Assembly: GCA_023246655.1 (NCBI GenBank)
Contig: JAHFHX010000007.1
Span: 1 to 51,421, forward strand
DNA: 51,421 bases
Source: Candidatus Magasanikiibacteriota bacterium
Lineage (GTDB): Bacteria; Patescibacteriota; Patescibacteriia; Magasanikbacterales; GWA2-37-8
Direction: 5' to 3'
Below the pieces are notes generated by a model. That model saw only the letters and a list, made by a program, of their open reading frames with translations, was not told the DNA's origin and did no database searches. Positions 7,064 through 18,200 of this stretch are shown here, one piece after another. The translations under genes were made by a program, and so were the position numbers. The number at the start of each line of letters is the position of its first letter. Positions within the stretch are counted from its first letter, which is position 1.

Positions 7064-9271
7064 ATGAGAAAATCCAGTAGCTTGTCATGGTTATTTTCTC
7101 CAACGAAGTTTGGTAGAATTTTTTATTTCTTTATAGTAGGGCGCATATTGTGCCTCCACCAACCGGCAGCGCAACCGGCATCCTCTGAAAAAAATAAACG
7201 ACGTCACTATTCTGCTCGTGTAAAGCGTTGGGCAGTACTCGTGGCGTCGTTTTGTTATATGGTGATTATGTTTGGGTATACTCCATTGTCGGTTCAAGCC
7301 CAAACTTCCGACCTTCAACAAGGTGTCCAGATAATCCAGCAGCCGCTCGGTCTGCCTGCTACTGATATTCGTATTATAATTGCGCAAATAATTCGGGTCG
7401 CCTTAGGTTTGCTCGGCATTGTTTTATTGGTAATTGTCCTCTATGGCGGTTATCTATGGATGACGTCTGGTGGTAATGAAGAAAAGATCGGTGAGGCCAA
7501 AAAAATTGTTGTCAATTCGAGTATTGGTTTGGCTATTATTCTGAGCGCTTTTACCATTGTGAGCTTTATTTTAAAATTGCTCGGAGTGCCCGGCGGCGTT
7601 GGCTTGGGTGGTGAGGTTGGGGGCCCAGGAACTCAGAATTTTCAGGGGAGCGGAGCGTTGGGAGGAATTATTCGCGATCACTATCCCACGCGGGATCAAA
7701 AAGATGTGCCGCGCAACACCAAGATCATTATAACGTTCCGTAAGCCCATTCTCCTCACCGCGGATTGGGTAGCGGAAAAAGGTGATGATGGAAAATTAGG
7801 AACCTGTGTGTTGGGCGGTGGAAACATTGATTGGGAAAATAAATGCGATCAAATTAAAAACATTGCTGATGGTCAATTTTTGAGCATCACCCGCTCTGAT
7901 ACCGGGCAGCCAATTCGTGGTGCTAATATTCTGGCTGCGTTTGAAAATAATAAAATTTATACTATTGTAGTGCGTCCCCTTGATACCTTGGGGAGCGATA
8001 CTGATAATGTATCCTACCGCGTCCACCTGGGCAAAGGAATTCTCTTAGATGATCCAGCGAACAATAATCCGCCCGCCTTTAACCGTAGCGTGTTGGGCAA
8101 CGATTATTACGAATGGCAATTTACCTGCAATACGACTTTGGACCGTACCCCACCGTATGTCGTGAGCGTTTTTCCCGCTGCTCGCACTCGTGAGGTCAAA
8201 AATAGTGTTATTCAAATTGATTTCAGCGAGCCGGTTGATCCCATTGGCCTGCAGGGGGCATTTTCTGACACCCAAGACAACAATAACAGTTTTGTTGTCG
8301 ACGGCAATACCGTGTATCTTAAGAGTGCTTATAGCACCAAGCCGACGGGCACCTTCCGCCTAAGCAATGGTTACCGAACCTTGGAATTTACACCCGATAA
8401 ACAATGTGGTGTCAATGCTTGCGGTGGAAAAATTTTCTGTTTGCCCGTGTGTGATGGACCAAATGCAAACTGCCCAGCTGACCCCGTAAAGCAAGATACC
8501 TACGAGGTTCTCCTGCGCGCCGCTCAGACGGTGAGTAAAAATTCTTTTGAAGCTATTCCATTCTCTGGAGCAATGGACCTTTCGGGGAACGCTCTTGATG
8601 GTAATAAAAATAGTCAGGTAGAATCAGCCACCACAACGCTTCCGGTATTTCCTACCTGGAAACAACCCGATAATTTTTTCTGGACATTTATTTTAAAAGA
8701 TGAACTTGATATAACGTCACCGTATATTGCTAAAATTGCACCCGGGTTAGATGGGGAGTTTGTGGGGGCTCGTGATCCGTGGCAAATAATTATGAGCAAA
8801 CGGCTTCGAGTGGAATCAATTTATGATATTGGCATTGAAGAAAAACCTAGTCCTCGCGATCGCGGTGATAATATCCCCTTATGCAAACTTCCCCGTGCTT
8901 GGTTTAATATTGATGGCAGCACTCAGGTGATTATGGACCACTGCCCATTTTTGGATAAAATTCGTCAATATTATTTCCCCGTTGTCTCATCTTCAATTGA
9001 AGATGCGCATTTTAATTGTTTATATCCAGCACTTGGTCCGGGAGATAAAGGGAATAACGGAAATAAAGCCGGTGGCACTAGTTTTTGGAGTAATCAAGGG
9101 GGGGCTCATCGCAGCGAATCGTTAACATGTGATGGTGGCAATCCGGCGGTATGTTGTCCGGTAAGTTCCAGTTCGCCCGGGGCTGCCTTCTGTTGTAATG
9201 GGTTGGCGAACGTTCTTGATGCTACCACCACGCCTCGTTGTTTACAACAACTACGGGGTGATAGTTTATAA
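7064..9271 (+). CDS. pilin-like membrane protein with Ig-like domains
   Basis: A 735-residue surface protein. The N-terminus has a membrane/signal segment near residues 60-80. It is followed by the T4SS-pilin-like (VirB2-like) double helix: TDIRIIIAQIIRVALGLLG, YGGYLWMTSGGNEEKI, then SSIGLAIILSAFTIVSFIL. Next come at least two SbsA-type Ig-like domains (the VPRNTKIIITFRKPI and TREVKNSVIQIDFSEPVDP regions) and a Cys-rich tail. The ATG at 7064 has GGAG 7 nt upstream, which I prefer to the TTG at 7034. It is a tandem paralogue of the giant gene that follows 6 nt after it; both probably belong to one surface structure. Confidence 0.78.
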   Translation: MRKSSSLSWLFSPTKFGRIFYFFIVGRILCLHQPAAQPASSEKNKRRHYSARVKRWAVLVASFCYMVIMFGYTPLSVQAQTSDLQQGVQIIQQPLGLPATDIRIIIAQIIRVALGLLGIVLLVIVLYGGYLWMTSGGNEEKIGEAKKIVVNSSIGLAIILSAFTIVSFILKLLGVPGGVGLGGEVGGPGTQNFQGSGALGGIIRDHYPTRDQKDVPRNTKIIITFRKPILLTADWVAEKGDDGKLGTCVLGGGNIDWENKCDQIKNIADGQFLSITRSDTGQPIRGANILAAFENNKIYTIVVRPLDTLGSDTDNVSYRVHLGKGILLDDPANNNPPAFNRSVLGNDYYEWQFTCNTTLDRTPPYVVSVFPAARTREVKNSVIQIDFSEPVDPIGLQGAFSDTQDNNNSFVVDGNTVYLKSAYSTKPTGTFRLSNGYRTLEFTPDKQCGVNACGGKIFCLPVCDGPNANCPADPVKQDTYEVLLRAAQTVSKNSFEAIPFSGAMDLSGNALDGNKNSQVESATTTLPVFPTWKQPDNFFWTFILKDELDITSPYIAKIAPGLDGEFVGARDPWQIIMSKRLRVESIYDIGIEEKPSPRDRGDNIPLCKLPRAWFNIDGSTQVIMDHCPFLDKIRQYYFPVVSSSIEDAHFNCLYPALGPGDKGNNGNKAGGTSFWSNQGGAHRSESLTCDGGNPAVCCPVSSSSPGAAFCCNGLANVLDATTTPRCLQQLRGDSL

Positions 9272-9277
9272 GATACC

Positions 9278-12200
9278 GTGAAGTTTATTTTTGCTCACAT
9301 GTCTCAGTCAAAGCGTTTAGCACTCATCACCTTTCTTTTCACCCTTGTCATGGGCGGAGTTTTGATTGGCGCGACCTTTGCCATAGCGCAAGAGAAACCA
9401 CTAGATGTTGGGCTTACTCCCATCCAGCCGGCGCTTGGGCTAGCCGCATTTGATATTCGAATCGTGGTGGCAAAAATAATCCGCGCAGTTTTAGCGCTCC
9501 TCGGGCTCGTTGCGCTTGTTCTTATGCTGTATGCTGGTTATACCTGGATGACAGCCGCGGGCAATGAAGAAAAAATTGAACAAGCCAAAAAGATACTCGT
9601 AAACGCCACCATCGGCTTGGCGATTATATTTTCTTCCTACGCCATTGTCAGTTTTGTGATTGGCAAATTGGTAGAGGCTACCATACAAGGTCAAGGTGGC
9701 GGTGGGGGTGGCGGGGGAGGGAATAATCCATACTTTCCACGAGATGCTTTTTATGTTGACCAACTTCCAGCCGGTGGCAACGTTTGTATTCGCAATGTTC
9801 ACCCGGTGGTTGTTTTTAATCGCAATGTCGTACTGGATGATGGTCTACAGAAAAATATTATCATTGAAAAAGTCGGCGAGCCCGGTAAAGCGGTGCCAGG
9901 AACTTGGAGTTATGCCGATCAGAAAAACACCATTATCTTTGCAGCCCAGGGTGATTGTGGTGGTGGGCCAGCCGATTGTTTCGATGCTTCTACAACCTAC
10001 CGGTTAATTTTTAAAGACGTTAGTCAAATTAAGGCAGAGGGCAGCCCTGATCTTCTGCTTAACTGTTCCCTCAAAGCTAATTGTAAGAATCCAGTTATTT
10101 TTACCACGGGCGAAGGCGTGGATCGGCAGCCACCGACAATAAAATTTGATGCTCCTGATCCGAATACTCCACTGCCACTCGGTCCACCCGTCGCGGTAAA
10201 AATTTCTTTCACTGATGATAATGGTGTACAAAATATTGCCCTGCGGGCCGATGGCTTTTTTGTCGGCAGTCAATCAATTGGTGGTTGTCAGAAATCTGGT
10301 TCGGTAACTATTACTTGGCCAACCGCTTTTGTGGGTGCTGGCCTTCATAATCTGGATTCAACTGGTTATGATTGGGCTGCCAATAAGGGCACCGCTAATG
10401 TTAAAGTTACATTACGCCCCCCGCATTGTTTTAATGGGGTTAGGGATGAGGATGAAACGGGCCTTGACTGTGGTGGATCCTGTGGATCCTGCGGCGGGGA
10501 CAAATGTTCCCAGGACAGTGATTGTTCCAGCGGCTATTGCGAGGCCGGAGTATGCGTCAATCGAATGCGTATTACAAATGTCTCTCCGCTTTCGAGCGCG
10601 CCCGGGGATTATGTCACCGTTTCGGGATTATTTTTTGGTACCACCACGGGTAAAATTTACTTTGCCAGCACCTCAGTGCCCACCGCCCAAGATTGGGTGG
10701 AGGCAAAACTCGCTCAATGTATTGGGGCTCCTAAGTTCAATAATTGGATACCGTGGCAAATTCTTGTGGAAGCACCAGGGTTGAGCGCTGGCATAAAGGG
10801 GCCGGTAAGAGTTGTTACCGCTAGCACTACAGTAAATGGGGTGGAACGCAAATTTACCGATCAAACCAATGATAATTTTGGACCAGTTATTTCGGATTTT
10901 ACCTTTACTAATCAACCACGACCAAGCTTATGTGCCGCTATTCCAGAAACTGCGCCACCAGCTACCAGTATTGCACTTGTTGGTAAGAATTTGGGAACTT
11001 TGGGAGGCAAGAGTCAAATACTCTTTGGCACGAGCCGCGCTACCGTGAATGCGCTCACCAAAAACGGGCTTCCCAATTGGACACCTAACCTTATTAATGA
11101 AGTATTCGTACCACTTCTTGGTCCAAGCGTAGTGGGAATAGCTGCGTTTAATGCCGATGGTCTTGAAAGTAACGGTATTCGATTTATTGTTCAGGCTGGT
11201 ATCAGTGCTGATTCGCCAATTATTTCCAGTGTTACTCCTACTCAGGGGAGTCGCGGTGAGTATATCACTATTATGGGGAAGAATTTTGGCGTCGTTCCGG
11301 GTGATATTTTATTTGACGATCAAAAGAATCTTCCGATTAAAGGAAATTTTAGTTTTCCACCAGTGTGCGGTTCTAGTTATTGGCAGGACAACCAAATTGT
11401 AGTTAAGTTTGATCAGGAGCGAGGAGTTTTTGGAACTACCTATGTCGTGCGCGTTCAAACTGCCACCGGAAAAGTAAGTTTACCAGATAGCAATTATGCC
11501 TTTTCATTACAGCCCGGTCAACCTGGTCCAGGAATTTGTAGAATTGATCCGGTGTCTGGGCCGGTACCATTGGGAGTAGGACAGAAATTAATGTTATCGG
11601 GTGAATATTTTGGAACTGATCCAGTACCTTATTTTTGGAAACTGGGAGCCGATCCAAAAACCACGGCTGGACGAAGCCCTGGTGTTAAAACCACCACATC
11701 CACGAGGGACGGGGCTGATGAAGCATCAACTACACCCCAACTCGGTGCCATTAGTGGGCCGGTGGTTATTAGTCGAACAGAAGATAAAAAAATAAGTAAT
11801 CCGGTAAGCTTTACCGCTAATGACTGTACTAAGCAGGATACCTGCTCCACCCTGGGTGAGTATCGTTGTTGTAGTAGTGGCGTTGACGTTGGACTGTGTA
11901 AATTAAAGAGCGAACTCTGTGCCGGCGAGACTAGGGCCACCGCCTATGTATGGCGGTTTTCAACTCAAGATATTGTGGCTGTGCCTCGAGTGGTTGAACG
12001 CTGCAATAGCGCTACTGACGAAGGAAAAAATATTCCCACTCCGGCCCCTAACATTCAATGGGATGGTATTAATGATAACGGTGATCACCACCGTGTTTGT
12101 CGTAATGCAGTGGCGACGGTGGAATTTAGCACCACCATGGATCAAAATACCGTTAATAATACAACAGTATTACTCAAAAAATGTAAGGACGTTACCGGTA

Positions 12201-15200
12201 ACAATTGTACGGAAAATGGTTCAGTAGCCTTGGATAGCGACAGCTTTCAACTCCGTACCGCGTTTGGCGGTGAGGGTGGTAGTCGGCAATATTTAGAAAT
12301 TAAACCACAAGTTACTCCTTGGGAGAATAACACCTGGTACCAAGTAGTTGTAACGGATGCCCTCAAATCAACGGGTGGGAAAGTTAACCTTACTATTGCC
12401 AAAGATAAGCCCTGTGGGAACGTTAAAAATTCCGCCTATTGCTTTGTGTTTAAAACCGACGATCAAGATTGTAAATTAAAGGCAGTGGTGGTAACCCCCT
12501 ATGCCTACTGGACACAGGTACTAGAACAACCAATTAAGTATCGGGTTTTGAATACCGTGTTTGGGGATCTTAATTATTTTGGAAATGGCTTGAGTACCCA
12601 ACATTGTATTCTCATGGATATGAGCGGATACGATTGGACTTGGGCAGCCGCCGATAAACAATACGCCGACATTTTTGGGCCAAACACCAAGCGACAAGCG
12701 CAAGCTTCAGCTTTGGCCAACACTGTTAACGTGGGCGTGCCCAACGACAGTGTTGATATTAAAGCAACCGCTAGTACCAATACTCCTGGTGGGTTAGTAA
12801 GTAAAACTGGGGTAAGCCCTTTGATAATTGATTTAAGTAAACCAGAAGTATTTGATTATTGGCCAAATTGTTTAGAAGCTTGTACGAATGCAGACGTAGG
12901 TGTTCAATTCACAACCCAAATGTCTAATGTGAATGTCAATTGGAATTCGGTGCGGCTATATAAATGTGTAGACGAAAATTGTTTTTCAACCGTTGAACTT
13001 AAAGCCAATGCCACGCCTTCTGTCCTTCAGGCCAACCGGTTTATTATTACCATTCCCCATGATGATTTCCAACCAAATAGTTTGTACAAGGTAAGTTTAT
13101 CCTCTACGAGTACCCCGGTAGTACAGTTGTGGTCCATGGGTAAACTCAATGATTTAAACAGTAAAGGTGCGCCGTATAAACAAGAGTTCAGCTGGCGGTT
13201 TCGCACTAAAAAGGAAGCCTGTAAGATTGATCGTTTAAGTATAGATCCCAAAGATTATCAGGCACGATTTTTGAATGATCGAGCGGTGTATACTGTGCAA
13301 CCATATTCAGCGCCCGATGCCTGTGCGGCGGCAGGGCAGCGTTTGAACCCCTGGGCGGTAAGTTGGGATTGGGTATCTTCCGACCCGGCCGTTGCGACTG
13401 TACAATCATTTAAGACCCAAGGCAAAAATAATCTTTGTACTGCCACTTGTGTAAAGCGAGGGAGCACCGTGCCCAGTGGTGTGGGTGTACTGTATCCGGT
13501 ATGTGGCAACGCTATAATTGAAGCAGGCGAAGATTGCGATAGCCCAGATAAAAGTAAGGGTTGTGGACTTGATTGTCGTTTCTTAGGAAATCAAGATCCC
13601 AAGACGTGTGGCGATGGTATCGTAGACCCAACCAAAGGTGAAGCTTGTGACCCTGGTGATGAAAAGACAAAGATTGCTTGTAGTAGTGATTGTCGTCATC
13701 TTGGTTCTACCTTTGCGCCACAATCTAAAGACGTAAATACGTCGATCTGTGGAAATGGTTTTATAGGTAGTGGCGAAGATTGTGATCTGGGCATTTCCCC
13801 CGATGTCACCACCCCGACGTCGTCTCTTGGTTGTTCCGATAAATGTGTACATTTTGGTACCCGTTTATCTACAAAGTGGTGTTATGACCATGGCGATAAG
13901 AACGGACAAGCTGGTGATTATGGTGGTTTTAGCAAAGTTGATTTTAATAAAATTTGTAGCCTTGCCTATAGTCAATGTGGAGATGGTATCGTGAGCCCAG
14001 ATGAGGACAAAGATTGCGATAAAGGGAATGGACAACACGAAAAGTGGTGTAATGATGTTTGTTTATATAATAGTAGTGATAAGAAACAGTGTACCCCAAA
14101 GGATGAAGGGTGTGATGCCAACGGTCAATACCTTGGTTCGTCGCTTTTGTATGCAACTCCTTCCGTGTGCGGTGATACTATAGTAGGAGTTGGGGAAGAT
14201 CCAGAATGCGAGAAGAATGTAACACAGGATCATGTTGGCCTTCTTGATCCTTGGAGCTTAGTAATTGGTGTTGGCCAAGGTAAACTCCAACCTAATAGTA
14301 AACCACCAGCACAACAAACCAATATTACTGCCAGTACTAATCAACAAACCAAGGGGGGAGGAACAGTAAGTGGCAGTGGAAAATTCTCTATTCCCTGTGG
14401 TTATACCACTGATGCCCAGTGTCAGGCATATTACAAGTCGTCGGATTATGGTGTCGGGGGTGATTCGTGTTGTTATCTTAAACCAAAATTGCAGACCGTA
14501 TTTCCGGTTGATAAGAGCACGAAGGTGTGTCCGAATACCTATATTGAGGCGGTGTTTAATAAACGAATTGATGAAGTGACGCTCAAAGGCAACCTGCTTA
14601 TTGCCCGCGGGCTTTTAGGAACCTCAAGCTCTTCGCCAACCCCGGTGTATAAAGGATTTATTGATAGTCAAAAAGATGCTCAAGTAAAATTAAGTGGCGC
14701 CACTGCAGTTGGAGTGATTGGTAAATATGCCTATGTGACAGCAGAATTAAGTAATGCCCTCGAAGTGGTTGACATTTCAAATCCAGCATCTCCAGCTCAT
14801 GTTACTGCCCTCCAAGGGCAAACGTTCATGAGCCCCACCGCAGTCGCGGTCGCTAGTCAGAGTTATTTGTATGTTGGAGCAGATAATACCTTTCAAATTA
14901 TTGATAGTAATATTGCTGATCAGACCAAACCTAAACTTCTAGGTGCTTTAAAGGACGGCGATGTCATTAACCAGCAAACCGCTCATTTAAAAGGGAGCTA
15001 TCATGGAATTGCTGTTGATGGTAACCAAGCTTATGTTACTTCATTTTTGAATGGAGGACTGGATGGAACATTACAAGTTATTGATGCTTCTGATAAAAAT
15101 AAACCGGTACCAGTTATTTCTTTCAGCAACCAAGATAAGGTTAACGGGCAAGCAATTAATTTGCCCGGAGCGCTTGCCATAACCGTAGCTAACGGGTATG

Positions 15201-18200
15201 CCTACGTCGTTGGTTATGGTGGGTATTTACAAATTATTGATGTGCACGATCCCGGGAAACCCCTCACCCTTGGTTCACTCGGTGGCTTAGGGGTTATATA
15301 TGGTACCCCGATAGTAGTAGGGGATATTGCTTATGTAGCATCCTATAGTTCTAATAAATTATGGATTATAAATGTTCAAGATAAAAATAAACCAGTGATT
15401 GTTGGTTCCTTGGCTAACGGCACTGATGGAAGTTACTTAAGTAACCCTACTGCCGTTCGCGTCCTTGGGAAATATGCCTTTATTATATCTAATGATGAAC
15501 AAAATAAGAGTGGTAGTGTTGGCTTAGAAATTGTTGATATTTCCAGCTCCACTCTTCCTCGTCATGTCATGGCGGTTCCTACCAAGAAGTCTCAGCCCTA
15601 TGGGGTGATGATTGCATCTGATTATGTTTATGTTACTGCGTATAGTGGCGGAGCACTCGAGATAATTGATGTGGCTGATTTTAACCCCTTAAATAGCAAC
15701 ACGTGTCTTGAGGATGTAACTAATTTAATTACTCAAGCCGGCGGTGATGTAGGAACATTTCCATGGTACAAACGTTGGCTATATTATGCAATTGCATTTT
15801 TGAAGAATGTATGGAGTAGCACGGCCGGTGCCGCTAATCCAGCTCCTTCGCGTTGGTGCGTTGTCGGTGATGTTGGCACCGCCCAGGTAGTACCACGAAC
15901 TACCACCACCTCCAGCGTTTTTGTTCGACTCACTCGGCCCTTAGCGTATGCTACGTCGTATGCCGTTATTCTTAAAGAAGGCATTCGTGATACCAACGGG
16001 GTCCGTATCGGAACCAGCACCATTCCTAATATTAAAAATATTAATTGGCGTTTCGAGACAGATAGCGCAATTTGTGAAGTAAAGGGGGCCAATATAGTTC
16101 CACCAGAAGTATTGTTCTCCCGGGTGGGCGCAAGCACTACTCTTGAGGCTAAAGCCACAACAGCCAACGGTGCTTTTATCCAATCTATTCCAGGCTTTTA
16201 CGCTTGGGATTATCTCTGGGGTCCACCAGACAACCCATTTGTCCAGGTCGCTGTTACCACGTCGAGCTTAGCTACTACGACTGCTAAAAATCGTAATGGT
16301 GAAATTGATGTGTGGGCCGCCGCCCGGATTACTAATAATATTTACACACCAACACAAGGAGTAGTGGCCACAGGGCGCTCTCATATAACAGTGCTGCTGT
16401 GTGAAAATCCGTGGCCGCCTAAAGATCTGTACTATAAAGGCCAGGGGCCGTTTACAATTTTGCCGTATGAAGACAGCGAAGTAAATAATGATGGCTATGA
16501 TACTGTTTCCGATACTTTTAGCAATATACCTATTTTGCCCTCTAAGGTAGTGACGGAACCAAAGAATGGCTATTTCCATTTTAGTACTTATTATTGTGCG
16601 GACAACGGCAGTGTAGGTACCTTTGACGATTTACCATATTTCCGATCGGTAGTTCAAGTAACCCCACAAGAATTAGAATATTCCACCAAGGGTACGTGCG
16701 AGGTGACAGGCAAAAGTTGTAGCAATGATGGAAATTGTGGCCAAGCATACTCCACTACCACGTATACTACCGATTATAATTTATTTATTGGTGATAAGGA
16801 CGGTGGCGTATGTGGTGGGACAGCGGCTGCTCCTCCAACAATAAGGTATTTTGCCGATAAAAATAATCAATCAATGGGGTGTAACTTTGCTATTGATTGT
16901 TTAGCACGCCAAGAATTTCAGGATTGGGCAGGCAAAAACAAATTAAGTCCAGATTGTTTTTCTGATGGTATTAAGACCGTTCTGCATTGCCAGAAATTTC
17001 AACCATTAAAACGCTGGCTGTTCACCAACAAAAATAATACCGATGTTATGGGAATTCAAGTTTTTGCTAATCCCAAGCATCTTTCGGCCGAGCAATGGTA
17101 TAAAAAGGAGAAAGTAGCTGGTGGACAAGGGTTCGCTGGGCAGGTAAGTTCGCTACAACTAGCTGGCTATAATGCGGTGAGTGATGGAAATAATGTGTAC
17201 ATTGATGCTTTAAATTACTCTACCACTACCGAGAGCCTCTTTAGCAACATTTATCTTTTTAGCATTAATAGTGACGCTCAAGCAGACACCCGGCAAGTAT
17301 TTGAACAGCTTTTAAAAAATCTTAAATTTAATACCAATCTTACTAACTTTGGATACTGTGGCCCTTCGATAGATAAACCACTATTCGAACAAACTTGTCG
17401 TACTGATATCGATTGCCCAGCCGGGCAAACGTGTTCAGCGCAGGTGGATAAATTGCTTCGCAACAATCAGCGGTTACATGATCTGCAAACTGTGGACCGA
17501 GCTTTAGAAAGTTATGTAAAGAATCAGAAGATTTATCCGAATCTCAAAGAAGGAACGTATCTCACCGGTCAAACCTTCAGCGTTTGGTCATCGTGGTCAG
17601 TGCTTGGTAATGCTCTGGGAACCGGCTTACCCACCGACCCAGTTAACCAGTTAGGAATGGCTGGAACTTGTGGTACCAGTACTCAATTTTTTGGAAAATT
17701 TTGTGTTCAAGATAGTGATTGCCCACAACTAAACAATGCTACTACAACGTGTGTACTACATGATCCAGCAACTGGCTGGAGCACCGCCGACCGTCGGTTT
17801 AGCTTTGCCTGTGCCTCCTCTTCCTACGCTTATCGGTACATTTTTTCTACCACTACTGGTTATACCTTCAAATCACACTTTGAAGATGCAGTACCGCTTA
17901 GCAAAGATAGTTTTACCGGGTTTATTAATGGTTTTGGTTTTTCTACTACAACACGATTTGGTTTAAGTGGTACCACCTTTCCAGCCAACATTTGCGCGGG
18001 AGATCAAGAAATTTCTACCCTTAATCAAGGCACCTGTGGTGATGGGCAAATTAACTGGGGGCGGGGAGAACAGTGTGATCCACCTGGGTATAAGCTGTAC
18101 GATAAAAGTACTTGTCAAAATAATCCCAACGGTTCCTATACAATTAAGGAATGTGATGCTACCTGTTTATGGAAAGCACCTCAGTCAATTGCTTGTAAAA

